The notes beneath the pieces are model-generated. The model saw only the letters and a program-made list of their open reading frames with translations. It searched no databases and was not told where the DNA came from. 64,000 nucleotides of DNA, taken from contig NZ_CP074349.1 of the NCBI RefSeq assembly GCF_018343775.1, positions 3,586,001 through 3,650,000 of the forward strand, read 5' to 3'. The DNA comes from Pseudomonas cichorii (GTDB taxonomy: Bacteria > Pseudomonadota > Gammaproteobacteria > Pseudomonadales > Pseudomonadaceae). A program made the position numbers and the translations under genes. Shown in pieces: positions 38,992 to 48,169 of the stretch (positions are counted from its first letter, which is position 1; each line of letters starts with the position of its first letter).

Positions 38992-39276
38992 CAAGATTCT
39001 CCGTCGCTACGGCGGTTGCCGCTTGGGAGCAATTGTCCTCAGGAGGGGCGTAAAGGAACGAGAGCGACAGGTAACGAGGGGCGTAAAGACGGCGTAAAGA
39101 ATGACCCGTGCCCCGTCTGGAGTAGGAGCGAATTTATTCGCGAGACGGGTTTTGAGGATTTGTACCAACTTGAATACATTCACGACATGCCCACGACATT
39201 CTGCCGCGACACCCTTTCGCCGCGCCCCGTGGCGAAGTAGCATGACGGGAGCGTTGATCCTCAACAGCGGCCAGTG
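38992..39276. other. Intergenic region between kdpF and the OmpR-like pair, with a REP copy
   Basis: Contains the divergent promoters of the kdp operon (leftward) and of the two-component pair (rightward). Two successive GAGGGGCGTAAAG-like words at 39044-39089 are a possible regulatory repeat. A REP copy at 39112-39149 is bounded by CCCGTCT and AGACGGG. No KdpE site was recognised. Confidence 0.5.
39112..39149. repeat. REP-like palindrome with CCCGTCT/AGACGGG arms
   Basis: The core GAGCGAATTTATTCGCGA is enclosed by perfect inverted arms CCCGTCT and AGACGGG, so the whole element can fold as one long hairpin. Confidence 0.8.
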
Positions 39277-39306
39277 ATGGCGGCATCACAAGGCAGCAGT
39301 CGCACT

Positions 39307-40056
39307 ATGCAACCCATCCCAGACAGCAACACCGATCAATCTTCATCCGAACAGCGCTGGAACACCCGTGCATTGATTGTCGATGACGACGTGGCCATTC
39401 GTGAACTGCTCTGCGATTACCTGTCCCGTTTCAATATCCAGTCCAGAGGCGTCACCGATGGTACGCAGATGCGTCAGGCCCTGACCGAGGAAACCTTCGA
39501 TGTCGTGGTGCTGGACCTGATGCTGCCCGGCGAAGACGGTCTTTCGCTGTGCCGCTGGCTGCGCAGCACTTCGGATATTCCGATCCTGATGCTCACCGCC
39601 CGCTGCGAACCCACCGACCGTATCATCGGCCTTGAGCTGGGTGCCGACGACTACATGGCCAAGCCCTTTGAACCTCGCGAACTGGTAGCCCGCATCCAGA
39701 CGGTCTTGCGCCGTGTACGTGACGAGCGCAGCGAACAGCGCACCACCGTTCGCTTCGATGCCTGGCGACTCAATAGCGTCCTGCGCCAGCTGATTGCTGC
39801 CGATGGCCTGGTGGTGCCGCTCTCCAACGCCGAGTTCCGCCTGCTGCGGGTATTTCTGGAACGCCCGCATCGCGTGCTCAGCCGCGAGCAACTGCTCGAT
39901 GCCGCCCGTGGCCGCTCCATCGAAGCCTTCGACCGAAGCATCGATCTGCTGGTCTCGCGTCTGCGCCAGAAACTGGGTGACGACCCCAAGAATCCCCAGT
40001 TGATCAAGACGGTGCGCGGCGAAGGCTACCTCTTCGATGCCAGGGAACTCGCTTGA
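39307..40056 (+). CDS. OmpR-family response regulator
   Basis: This 249-residue regulator has the acidic triad VDDD near residue 26, phosphoacceptor Asp70 (VVLDLMLPGEDG), Lys in MAKPFEPRELV and a C-terminal winged helix with VRGEGYLFD. The start is uncertain: ATG 39307 gives a length usual for the family, while GTG/ATG at 39274/39277 would add 10-11 residues. Its stop overlaps the kinase start by four bases. The pair resembles OmpR-EnvZ or RisAS-type systems; the signal and targets are unknown. Confidence 0.88.
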   Translation: MQPIPDSNTDQSSSEQRWNTRALIVDDDVAIRELLCDYLSRFNIQSRGVTDGTQMRQALTEETFDVVVLDLMLPGEDGLSLCRWLRSTSDIPILMLTARCEPTDRIIGLELGADDYMAKPFEPRELVARIQTVLRRVRDERSEQRTTVRFDAWRLNSVLRQLIAADGLVVPLSNAEFRLLRVFLERPHRVLSREQLLDAARGRSIEAFDRSIDLLVSRLRQKLGDDPKNPQLIKTVRGEGYLFDARELA

Positions 40057-41093
40057 TAAGATCAGCCGATACACTTTTCGCACGACTTTTTGGCGGCGCG
40101 CTGATTGCGATCCTGCTAGGGCATGTACTGGCATTTATCTGGTTCACCCAATACGGGCCACCGCCTCCTCCGCGGGAAGTAGCGCCCTCGGCGCAGCTGC
40201 AGGCCAATGACTCGCCTCAGGATCGTGAGCGCCGCAGACCCTCATTCTGGCGTGGCCCGCTGACGGTCATGGGCTTTCAGTTAATCACCCTGGTGATCGC
40301 CGCCTGGTTCGGGGCCAAGGCCCTGAGCCGTCCCGTGCAGCGCATGAGCGAAGCGGCCGAGCGCCTGAGCGAAAACCTCGACAGCCCGCCTCTGGAGCTC
40401 ACAGGCCCCCTGGAGGCGCGCAATGCAGCACATGCCTTCAATCTGATGCAGCAGAAAATCCGCGAGCAGATGCAGCAACGCGGACGCATGCTGGCAGCTG
40501 TCTCCCACGACCTGCGCACACCGCTGGCACGCCTGAAGCTGCGCGTCGAAAAGATCGATGACCTCAAGCTGCACGGCCAGATGACCCAGGATCTGGATGA
40601 CATGATCAACATGCTCGACGCGACCCTGAGTTACCTCAATGAGCATCGCAAGAGCGAAGAACTGCAACAGCTGGACCTGCAGGCACTGATCGAATCACTG
40701 GCCGAGAACGCTCAGGACAATGGCGACGACGTGCAGTACCAGGGCCAGTGCAAGCCACTCAGAATCCAGCCCATGGCGCTGCGCTCCTGCCTGCACAACC
40801 TCATCGACAATGCCCTGCGCTATGCAGGCAGTGTGCACATCGATATCGAGGATCAGCCCGGTCGCGTGAAGATCTCGGTCATCGATCATGGGCCGGGTAT
40901 CGCCCCCGAGTTTCACGAGACGGTTTTCGAGCCCTTCTATCGACTGGAAGGCTCGCGCAATCGCAACTCCGGTGGTGTCGGCATGGGCATGACCATCGCC
41001 CGGGAAGCTGCCTTGCGCATGGGCGGCGAGTTGTATCTGACCCAGACGCCGGGCGGCGGCCTGACAGTAGTGCTTGATCTGCCGCGAGTCTGA
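40053..41093 (+). CDS. EnvZ-like sensor histidine kinase (TTG start)
   Basis: This 346-residue kinase has helices at about 9-32 and 72-92 with a short periplasmic loop that begins with a run of five prolines, a HAMP domain, the H-box His152 (SHDLRTPLARLK) and N- and G-boxes near 262 and 320. The TTG start has AGGGA six bases upstream and overlaps the regulator stop (TTGA), so the two are translated together. The periplasmic part is too small to be a ligand-binding domain, suggesting membrane or stress sensing. Confidence 0.88.
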   Translation: MIRSADTLFARLFGGALIAILLGHVLAFIWFTQYGPPPPPREVAPSAQLQANDSPQDRERRRPSFWRGPLTVMGFQLITLVIAAWFGAKALSRPVQRMSEAAERLSENLDSPPLELTGPLEARNAAHAFNLMQQKIREQMQQRGRMLAAVSHDLRTPLARLKLRVEKIDDLKLHGQMTQDLDDMINMLDATLSYLNEHRKSEELQQLDLQALIESLAENAQDNGDDVQYQGQCKPLRIQPMALRSCLHNLIDNALRYAGSVHIDIEDQPGRVKISVIDHGPGIAPEFHETVFEPFYRLEGSRNRNSGGVGMGMTIAREAALRMGGELYLTQTPGGGLTVVLDLPRV

Positions 41094-41206
41094 CGACCGC
41101 GTATCCCGCCCGATACAAATCCCACATCCCCACGACAACTGCCACCCCGAGGCTTCATAAGCCGGTGCACCGCCATCGGCTCTATAAACCTCAGGGAGTC
41201 AGTCCA

Positions 41207-41863
41207 ATGATCAGTGGCATCAGCAGCAGTTATTCGAGCTACACCAGCTCGACCAGTTTGACTTCAGGCACCAACAGCAAGAAATTTCAGGAAGAGTTGC
41301 TGGCAAAGCTCGATACCGACGGTGATGGCAGCATCAACAAGGACGAACTGAGCTCGGCGCTTTCCTCCGACAAGAAAGACGGGATTACCGTCAGCCTGAG
41401 CGAAGCGTTCAGCAGCCTGGACAGTAACGATGATGACAGCCTGGATGCCGATGAACTGGCAGCGCTGACTCCACCGCCGCCTCCACCCGCCACGGACCTG
41501 GCAGAAGACCTGCTCAGCTCGCTGGACACTGACGGCGACGGTTCGATCAACAGCGACGAGTTGACCACCGGCCTTACCAATGCGGGCAGCACGGCCGACA
41601 GCACTAAAGTGTTCGATGCACTGGACACCAATGAGGACGGCACTGTCAGTCTTGAAGAACTGGCCGCCAGCCTGCAACCTCAGCAACCACCTGCCGGCAC
41701 GCCGCCAGCACAGAATGCCAATGTCAGCAGCATCGACAGCGAGCAGACCAGCGCCAGCCAGGTGACTGCCCAGGCCTTGAGCAAGATGATCGCTGCATTG
41801 GGTGAGCGTTATGACACCGAAGGCAGCAAGCCTGTCGGCAAATACCTCGACACCGCAGCCTGA
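41207..41863 (+). CDS. Four-EF-hand protein, XopAW-type candidate type III effector
   Basis: This 218-residue protein begins with a Ser/Thr-rich tract (residues 1-24) without a Sec signal. It has four calcium-binding EF-hand loops, at residues 36-47, 72-83, 107-118 and 140-151 (for example DTDGDGSINKDE), in two pairs joined by a run of six prolines (residues 89-94). Annotated XopAW-family proteins of Xanthomonas and P. syringae share this layout. The Ser-rich acidic-poor N-terminus fits a type III signal, but no HrpL promoter (GGAACC...CCAC) was seen. The ATG at 41207 is preceded by GGGAG. It is 113 bp after the sensor kinase gene. Confidence 0.75.
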   Translation: MISGISSSYSSYTSSTSLTSGTNSKKFQEELLAKLDTDGDGSINKDELSSALSSDKKDGITVSLSEAFSSLDSNDDDSLDADELAALTPPPPPPATDLAEDLLSSLDTDGDGSINSDELTTGLTNAGSTADSTKVFDALDTNEDGTVSLEELAASLQPQQPPAGTPPAQNANVSSIDSEQTSASQVTAQALSKMIAALGERYDTEGSKPVGKYLDTAA

Positions 41864-41904
41864 CCGGGAAACCGCCGCTGACAGGCGTCATGCGGCGGCA
41901 TCTT

Positions 41905-42957
41905 TTAGCGGTGATTCTTGATAATTCGCTCACCGGCGACCCAGTCGGTCAACAGGCTGTAGGCAACCGCCAGTAGCGTCGGCCCGATAAACAGGCCGAT
42001 AAAACCGAACGCCAGCAAACCACCAAATACTCCCAGCAGCACGATCACCAACGGCAGGTTGCCGCCACGGCTGATCAGGTACGGCTTGAGCACGTTGTCC
42101 ACGCCACTGATGATGAAGGTGCCCCACAGGCCGAGAAATACCGCCATGCCGTATTCACCCTGCCAGACCAGCCAGGCAGTGGCCGGGATCCACACCAGTG
42201 GCGGCCCCATGGGAATCAGGCTGAACAGGAAGGTCAGGATCCCCAGCACCAGCGCACCGGGAATACCCGCGATCAGGAAACCGATCAGGGCCAGGATGGC
42301 CTGGGCTGCGGCGGTGCCGATCACGCCATTGACCACTCGCTGTACGGTAGCGGCAACCAGATCCAGATAATACGGAGCCCGGTCACCGATCAGACGCTCC
42401 AGCAGGCTGAGCACGAAGGCCGCCAGCCTCGGACCGTCACGATAGAAGAAAAACGCGAACACGATGCTCAGGCTCAGCTCGAGAATGCCGCCTCCAATCT
42501 GTGCGCTGCGGGCCAGCAGCCAGTTGCCGACTTCCCCCAGATAAGGCCTGGCAGCAGTAATCAATGCCGCACCTTGCTGATCGATGGTGTTCCACATACC
42601 GACCAGCCGCTCGCCCACCAACGGAATCCCCGCCAGCCAAACCGGAGGATCGGGCAGCCCGTCGACCTGAACATCCTTGATGAACGCCGTTGCATCCCGC
42701 ACATGATCGGCGAGGTTGAACCCCAGCCACACCAGCGGCGCGGCCACCAGTAGCAGCCAGCACAGACTCATCACCAGAGCGGCCAGCGATTCGCGGCCCT
42801 TGAACCAGTGAGTCAGCAAACGCATCAGCGGCCAGCTGGCAAACGCCAGCACAGCACCCCAGACCAGTGCAGACCAGAACGGGGCCATTACCCAGAGACA
42901 GGCACCCAATAGCACCAACAACAGGATCTGCACCAGCAGGCGGTCGTTATTGAACAT
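41905..42957 (-). CDS. AI-2E family / PerM-like transporter
   Basis: This 350-residue membrane protein has roughly eight hydrophobic helices and belongs to the AI-2E/UPF0118 family, with the conserved block GIPGALVLGILTFLFSLIP near residues 235-253 and GVDNVLKPYLIS near 285. Members are proposed permeases; transport of autoinducer-2 is shown for few. The ATG at 42957 is preferred because AGGTG lies six bases upstream, over the GTG at 42966. Confidence 0.85.
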   Translation of the reverse strand: MFNNDRLLVQILLLVLLGACLWVMAPFWSALVWGAVLAFASWPLMRLLTHWFKGRESLAALVMSLCWLLLVAAPLVWLGFNLADHVRDATAFIKDVQVDGLPDPPVWLAGIPLVGERLVGMWNTIDQQGAALITAARPYLGEVGNWLLARSAQIGGGILELSLSIVFAFFFYRDGPRLAAFVLSLLERLIGDRAPYYLDLVAATVQRVVNGVIGTAAAQAILALIGFLIAGIPGALVLGILTFLFSLIPMGPPLVWIPATAWLVWQGEYGMAVFLGLWGTFIISGVDNVLKPYLISRGGNLPLVIVLLGVFGGLLAFGFIGLFIGPTLLAVAYSLLTDWVAGERIIKNHR

Positions 42958-43004
42958 GGAGGACACCTATGAAAACGAGAAAGCGAACGGCTTGTACAGA
43001 GAGA

Positions 43005-43823
43005 CTAGCGGATCACTTCGATCACAAGCCCTGCCTTATCGACACTGCCCGTCTCCAATCGTGCCGTGCGCACGCCCTTGGCAACCAGTGCTTCGCGCCA
43101 TGCATCGGCATGGACGCCCGAAACCGTGGCACGCAAGGTGCTGTCCAGATTCAGGCCACGAGACAGTAAAGTGACCCAGCGCTCCTCGGGCTCGCCACCA
43201 AGCCGTGGCAGATCCAGCCTGCCGGTGCTTCTGAGCTGGCGCAGCAAGGTAGCGGACGTCGGCAGCAATTCGCCCAGAGGTGCGGCAGCCGTGAATTGCT
43301 CGACATGCAGGTAAGCGCGGCGATTGCCGCGAGTGATGCCATACAGGGCCACCAGGGTTTCGCTATCAGGCTCGGCCAGTCTCAGCAGCAGATAGGCTTG
43401 CCTGTCATCGGCACCATAAAGCTTGGAGTTGCCAAAAACATCATTGGCCCACAGGCTGCTTTCGCCGCAATCGCGGGCCTGACACCAGAACAACAACTCG
43501 GCGCCCTTCTGCTGCAAGGCTTCACGGGCAGCCGTGAAGGCTTCATCGGACGTGTGTTCGACAGGTAACTGGTAGGTAACCGAGGTAAGGCTGCCACGGG
43601 TGTTGACCTGACCGTCAAAACGCAACTGGCCGCTGATCTTGCGGATCGACCCCATCGGGTAGACACGTTCCAGCTCGGCAGCAGGCCGGTAATCGACTAT
43701 TTCCGCGTCAGCCAGACGCGGCACGATGCTCAGATCGTGGCTGTCCGGCACATCCGCGGCAGACACCAGAGCGCTGAACAGTGAAGCTCCCAGCATGACA
43801 AATGGAGCACAGGATAAACGCAT
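43005..43823 (-). CDS. DUF4892 periplasmic protein
   Basis: This 272-residue protein has a signal peptide (cleavage after VSA, near residue 23) and a DUF4892-type N-terminal domain with DLSIVPRLADAEIVDYR; Cys residues near 115 and 120 (WCQARDCGESS) may form a disulfide. The C-terminal part is a compact domain ending in GLVIEVIR, resembling an OmpA-like or repeat module. Function unknown. The frame is open upstream to 44024, but ATG 43823 with GAGAG gives the signal peptide. It follows two hydrolase genes on the same strand. Confidence 0.8.
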   Translation of the reverse strand: MRLSCAPFVMLGASLFSALVSAADVPDSHDLSIVPRLADAEIVDYRPAAELERVYPMGSIRKISGQLRFDGQVNTRGSLTSVTYQLPVEHTSDEAFTAAREALQQKGAELLFWCQARDCGESSLWANDVFGNSKLYGADDRQAYLLLRLAEPDSETLVALYGITRGNRRAYLHVEQFTAAAPLGELLPTSATLLRQLRSTGRLDLPRLGGEPEERWVTLLSRGLNLDSTLRATVSGVHADAWREALVAKGVRTARLETGSVDKAGLVIEVIR

Positions 43824-43962
43824 GGATGCTCTCATCAACTTGCAAAGGATGAAATGGAATGGACAACGTCGCCACTGAGGCGAATATACAAGGCAATAGG
43901 TTGGTCCATCATGACTGACTCCTGTTTCGATCCTTGCAGCGTCGACAGTTGCCTGATGCAAG

Positions 43963-44817
43963 TCAAGGCGCAGCGAAGAAGCGATTGAAACAGTCTGCAA
44001 CAGAGCCTGCGCCCTCTTCGTCATTCAAGTGCAGATGATGCCCGCCAGGCAAGCTCTTGACCTGAAATGGCAGCCCTGACAACAGTTCCCGATTTCGGGC
44101 CAGCATTCCGTCTTCAGCCATTACCAATTGTGTCGGACACTTGATTCCAGCGACAAAGTTCATGGCCTTCTGGTGACTGAAGCGCATGGCCGAGGGCAAG
44201 GTCAGGCGACTGTCGCTGCGCCAGGTGTAACCGCCGGGCACCGGCATCAGTCCACGCTGGGCCAGCAATTGCGCCGCTTCACGACTGACGGCCACCATGC
44301 CTTTCATACGCACCTCTACTGCGCGGTCCTGATCCGGATACACCGGCTTTTGCTTGCCGGGCAAGGCCAGTTGCGCCTCGATGGCCATGCGCATGCGATT
44401 CACTGCCTCATCGGCTTCGCCGGTCAGCGGCAGCAACCCGTCGATCAGGGCCAGACGCTGCACTCGTTCAGGCATCGAAGCCGCCAGAATCACCGAAATG
44501 ATTGCCCCCAACGAATGCCCCAGCAGGGAAAAGCGCTGCCAGCCCAACTGCTCAGCCACCTGCAGCACATCAACTACATAATCAGCCAGATTGTAGCTCG
44601 CCCCTGCCGGACGATGATCGGAGTGACCATGGCCTGCCAGGTCCAGCGCCACGATGCGCAGGCCTTCAAGCCGCGGTGCGAGCCGGGCAAAGCTGTTGGC
44701 GTTATCGAGCCAGCCGTGCAAGGCGATCACCGGCTGCCCGTCTTCAGGTCCGAACAGATGAGCGGCCAGTTCGATATGCCCCAGACTCAGGCGAACTTCT
44801 TCTACTGCATGGCTCAT
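43963..44817 (-). CDS. Alpha/beta hydrolase
   Basis: This 284-residue hydrolase has the oxyanion HGWLDNANSF near residue 34, the nucleophile elbow GHSLGA (Ser near residue 100) and a C-terminal GGHHLH with the catalytic His near 262. It is cytoplasmic and its substrate is unknown. Its start overlaps the preceding hydrolase gene by four bases (ATGA), indicating an operon. Confidence 0.85.
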   Translation of the reverse strand: MSHAVEEVRLSLGHIELAAHLFGPEDGQPVIALHGWLDNANSFARLAPRLEGLRIVALDLAGHGHSDHRPAGASYNLADYVVDVLQVAEQLGWQRFSLLGHSLGAIISVILAASMPERVQRLALIDGLLPLTGEADEAVNRMRMAIEAQLALPGKQKPVYPDQDRAVEVRMKGMVAVSREAAQLLAQRGLMPVPGGYTWRSDSRLTLPSAMRFSHQKAMNFVAGIKCPTQLVMAEDGMLARNRELLSGLPFQVKSLPGGHHLHLNDEEGAGSVADCFNRFFAAP

Positions 44818-45623
44818 GGGCCAGTGACCTCAATGCGTCGGGCGTCCCAACGGGTAAACAATGACTTGAGCATCTGCGCTGTTTCGGTGGGCCGCTCCAG
44901 GGGAAACATGTGCCCACCTGGCATCGACAGGTATTCACCGTCCCGCAGACGCCTGGCCTGATAACCATGATGAGGCAATACCACCCGGCTGTGCTTGCCG
45001 CGCACCATGGCCAGTGGCACGCTGAGTTGTCGTGACGGCTTGGGGCTGGTGTGCGGAATACTGCGATAGATGCTGATTTCCGTGGCCGCATCGAAACGTA
45101 GACGCAACTGTTCGCCATCGGCTTGCAGGCCATGCTGCAGATAGGCATCGAAACAGTCCGGATCGAAACGGCGGAACAGCGTCTTGCTGGCGAAATAATC
45201 ACGGGCTGCTTCAGCATTGCTGAACGCTTCGCGACGCCCCAGGGTACGGCCTGCGGGCGTGATGCGATCGATGAAACCGAAACGCTTGGCGGCGCGAATC
45301 ATCCATTGATCCACCAGGCTCAGGACCGGCGAATCGAGCATCACCACACCTCGATACAACTCCGGGCAGCGCAATGCCGCATGAAAGTGCAGCACACCAC
45401 CCAGTGAATGCCCGACACCCCAGACTGGCGCCGGTTGTTCGCGCAAATGGTGGATCAGTTCATCCACCAGATTCAGCCAGTTGTCATCGACCGGGAAACG
45501 AGGGTCGTGGGCATGCTGTTCCAGATGGGCAACCGAGTACTCCGGTGCCAGCGCGGAGAACAACTTGCCGTAGGTCGCCGACGGAAAACCGTTGGCGTGA
45601 GCAAAGAAGATATGTTGCGACAT
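44814..45623 (-). CDS. Alpha/beta hydrolase
   Basis: This 269-residue protein begins MSQHIFFAHANGFPS, has the elbow GHSLGGVL near residue 88 and the final catalytic His in PGGHMFPLE near 246. The family includes lipases, thioesterases and esterases; no specific substrate is inferred. The start at 45623 is chosen because the upstream frame has no family character. It overlaps the next hydrolase by four bases. Confidence 0.85.
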   Translation of the reverse strand: MSQHIFFAHANGFPSATYGKLFSALAPEYSVAHLEQHAHDPRFPVDDNWLNLVDELIHHLREQPAPVWGVGHSLGGVLHFHAALRCPELYRGVVMLDSPVLSLVDQWMIRAAKRFGFIDRITPAGRTLGRREAFSNAEAARDYFASKTLFRRFDPDCFDAYLQHGLQADGEQLRLRFDAATEISIYRSIPHTSPKPSRQLSVPLAMVRGKHSRVVLPHHGYQARRLRDGEYLSMPGGHMFPLERPTETAQMLKSLFTRWDARRIEVTGP

Positions 45624-45744
45624 GCCGACGCACTCGATGGCCGAATCTGTGGCGATTGTGCGCACCCCGCCAGGGCTACGGCAACGATTGGAAGTGCCAT
45701 CGAAGGTGACACTCCGGCCATAAAATTGGCCGGAGTGTCGGCAT

Positions 45745-46188
45745 TCAACGTGCAGGCGGTTCCTGTCCATGGGGAACGACCGCGACGGTCAGGCGGGAGA
45801 TGCAGCACAGCTTGCCCTCCTCGTTGCTGATGCGGATATCCCAGACATGGGTCGTGCGACCGAGATGAACAGGACGTACTACGCCCGTTACACGGCCACT
45901 TCGCACGCCACGCAGGTGGTTGGCGTTGACCTCCTGCCCCACGCAAAAGAACTTGCTGCTGTCGACCACCAGAAAACTGGCCATGGACCCAAGGGATTCC
46001 GCCAGCACCACCGACGCCCCGCCATGCAGCAGGCCGAAAGGCTGATGGGTACGCTGATCGACCACCATGCTGCCGGTCAGGGAATCTTCGGTAAACGAGT
46101 CGAGGCGAATATCCAGTACTTCGCCAATGGTGTTCTTCTGGCCTGCATTGAGGCTTTCGAGATTGGGGGTTTCACGCCATATGGTCAT
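45745..46188 (-). CDS. Hotdog-fold thioesterase (PaaI/MenI-like)
   Basis: This 147-residue hotdog protein contains the PaaI-type motif QPFGLLHGGASVVLAESLGS with a catalytic acidic residue near 65. Relatives hydrolyse aromatic or DHNA-CoA thioesters. The substrate is not determined. It is followed by a 121-bp gap and then the hydrolase pair. Confidence 0.87.
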   Translation of the reverse strand: MTIWRETPNLESLNAGQKNTIGEVLDIRLDSFTEDSLTGSMVVDQRTHQPFGLLHGGASVVLAESLGSMASFLVVDSSKFFCVGQEVNANHLRGVRSGRVTGVVRPVHLGRTTHVWDIRISNEEGKLCCISRLTVAVVPHGQEPPAR

Positions 46189-46241
46189 GCCTGATCCTTT
46201 TTATAGATGCACTCAATCATGCTGTAGGTACCGTCTTTGCC

Positions 46242-46300
46242 CCGCCGCAAGCACGCTCCCTCCTGCAACTCCGTGGGAGGAAGCGTGCTTGCGACGGCGG
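46242..46300. repeat. Long palindromic element of another REP type
   Basis: CCGCCGCAAGCACGCTCCCTCC pairs with GGGAGGAAGCGTGCTTGCG-ACGGCGG across a loop of about 11 bases. It differs from the GAATTC-type REP family and lies between sixA and the thioesterase gene. Confidence 0.7.
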
Positions 46301-46321
46301 TAAGAACCACACAGCCGTAAT

Positions 46322-46777
46322 TCAAACGTGGCGGACACTCAACAGTGTCATGCCGCCAGCCGTTGCAAATTCGCCTTCCAGCTCGGCAAGGCTGGCGGTG
46401 CTCATGGGTTGGGCATGTTGATAGCTGCCGTGCGCCAGCAAACCGATCAAGGCGCCAACCAGAGGCTGATGACTGACCAACAGGACGTCATCGTCAGCCT
46501 GAAGATCAAGGTGACTCAGGACCTGACGGGGATCGCTGTCGGGTGTCAGCCAGGGCACGGTCACAATCGGCTCACTGAACCCTAGCGCATGACGAACCAG
46601 CTCGGCAGTCTGTTGCGCCCGCACGTAAGGGCTGGCCACGATTCGTTGCAGCGGCTTGCCTTGCAGATGCGCAGCGCTCTTTAGCACCTCTTCGCGGCCA
46701 TGGGCGGTCAGCTCACGCTCAGCATCGCTGCGCGCCCGGGATTGCGCCTCTCCATGGCGCAGTACCCAGACCTTCAC
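46322..46777 (-). CDS. sixA: SixA phosphohistidine phosphatase
   Basis: This 151-residue phosphoglycerate mutase-fold protein starts MKVWVLRHGEAQ with catalytic His8 in RHGE, and has SPYVRAQQTAEL and VSHQPLVGAL with the second catalytic His. SixA removes phosphoryl groups from His residues of Hpt domains or PTS proteins. It overlaps the upstream DUF4389 gene by four bases (ATGA). Its proximity to an orphan hybrid kinase (48.5 kb) is notable since that kinase probably signals through an Hpt partner. Confidence 0.92.
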   Translation of the reverse strand: MKVWVLRHGEAQSRARSDAERELTAHGREEVLKSAAHLQGKPLQRIVASPYVRAQQTAELVRHALGFSEPIVTVPWLTPDSDPRQVLSHLDLQADDDVLLVSHQPLVGALIGLLAHGSYQHAQPMSTASLAELEGEFATAGGMTLLSVRHV

Positions 46778-47118
46778 AGTTTTGGCTCTTCATCACGCAC
46801 CGGATGCGGTGCAGGATCGACACGATGCGCAGCCTCGCCATCCGGAGCACGCGGCGTCGGCCAGTCGGCGAATGGCCAGGGCTTCTGGTCGCTGTGAAAG
46901 GTCCCGAAACGGCCGATCTGCGCCAGAAACTGGCTCAGGCTGTCACCGAAGTTCATCAGGCTGCCACTGGGTGCGCCATAAATCAGGCGATAGACCAACT
47001 GCACCAGCACGACACCTGCCAGGACAATCTCCGCGACCTGCCAGGCGATGACGAATAGCAGCATCCACAGAATGCGCAACAGAATCGACTCGTTCTTCTG
47101 GATTTTGGATTCGTTCAA
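46774..47118 (-). CDS. DUF4389 membrane protein
   Basis: This 114-residue protein has one long hydrophobic segment (about residues 14-42) ending in a short charged region, then a Pro-rich C-terminal tail. It resembles the small DUF4389 family found after gpsA in pseudomonads. Function unknown. It is joined to sixA by a four-base overlap and lies 25 bp after gpsA, indicating one transcript. Confidence 0.78.
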   Translation of the reverse strand: MNESKIQKNESILLRILWMLLFVIAWQVAEIVLAGVVLVQLVYRLIYGAPSGSLMNFGDSLSQFLAQIGRFGTFHSDQKPWPFADWPTPRAPDGEAAHRVDPAPHPVRDEEPKL

Positions 47119-47143
47119 GCTCTTCTCCCTGATGAAATGGAAT

Positions 47144-48169
47144 TCAGTTGAAACCCGTGGTGGAAATGAAATCGACGTCTGTCTTGGGCTCTGCGCGCAT
47201 CAGCGCTTCGATGACCTGATTGAGCGTACGACCTTCAAAAAGAATTGCATGCAGGCCCGCGACCAACGGCATATAGACCTGAACCTGCTGCGCCTTGACC
47301 TTGAGCACCTTGAGGGTGTTCACGCCCTCGGCCACTTCACCCAGCCGGCTCACCGCTTCGTCCAGAGTCAACCCCTGGCCCAGAGCGAAACCCACCTGAT
47401 AGTTACGGCTCTTGGGCGAGGAACAGGTCACGATCAGGTCGCCGACACCGGCAAGTCCCAGAAACGTCATGGGGTTCGCACCCTGGCTGACCGCAAAGCG
47501 GGTCATTTCGGCCAGTGCGCGGGTAATCAGCATGCTCTTGGTGTTTTCCCCCATGCCCAGCGCCACGGCCATGCCGGCAATGATTGCATAGACATTCTTG
47601 AGGGCGCCGCCCAGCTCCACACCGAAGCGGTCGTTACTGGCATAGACCCGAAAGGTACGACCATGCAACGCCGCCTGAACCCGCTGGCACAGTTCTTCGT
47701 CTTCACTGGCGACCACCGTCGCAGTCAGCGCATCTTCGGCGATTTCCCGGGCCAGGTTTGGACCGGACAACACACCGATGCGGGCATCGGGAACGATTTC
47801 TTCGAGAATCTGGCTCATCAGCTTGAACGTCTGGGCCTCGATGCCCTTGGTCAGGCTCACCAGCATCTTGCCGTTCAAACGCTCGACATGGGGCGCCAGC
47901 ACGGTACGCAAGGCACTTGAAGGCAGCGCGACGAAAATCAGCTCGCACGCTTCGACGGTTGCAGTGAGATCGGTGACAGGCTCGACTTCAGGCCTGACCT
48001 TTATGCCCTTCAGGTAACGAGGGTTTTCACGGTTGTCGCGAATCGCTTGGGCCTGCTCCGGGTCGCGCATCCACTGGCGCACCTGATGACCGTTCTGTGC
48101 CAACAGGTTTGCAATGGCAGTGCCGAAGCTGCCGCCACCAAGAACCGCTACAGGTTGCTGTGTGGTCAT
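47144..48169 (-). CDS. gpsA: GpsA, glycerol-3-phosphate dehydrogenase
   Basis: This 341-residue enzyme reduces dihydroxyacetone phosphate to glycerol-3-phosphate for phospholipid synthesis. It has the dinucleotide motif [14 protein letters not shown] at residues 8-21, [11 protein letters not shown] and the catalytic Lys in [12 protein letters not shown] near 195. The ATG at 48169 (MTTQQP) starts the homologous part; upstream frame is not supported. Leads a gpsA-DUF4389-sixA transcript. Confidence 0.94.
   Translation of the reverse strand: MTTQQPVAVLGGGSFGTAIANLLAQNGHQVRQWMRDPEQAQAIRDNRENPRYLKGIKVRPEVEPVTDLTATVEACELIFVALPSSALRTVLAPHVERLNGKMLVSLTKGIEAQTFKLMSQILEEIVPDARIGVLSGPNLAREIAEDALTATVVASEDEELCQRVQAALHGRTFRVYASNDRFGVELGGALKNVYAIIAGMAVALGMGENTKSMLITRALAEMTRFAVSQGANPMTFLGLAGVGDLIVTCSSPKSRNYQVGFALGQGLTLDEAVSRLGEVAEGVNTLKVLKVKAQQVQVYMPLVAGLHAILFEGRTLNQVIEALMRAEPKTDVDFISTTGFN

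Noticed and set aside
41094..41206. HrpL-type promoter (hrp box) upstream of the EF-hand gene
   Set aside because: No GGAACC followed at 15-16 bases by CCAC was found; CCAC words are present but without the partner.
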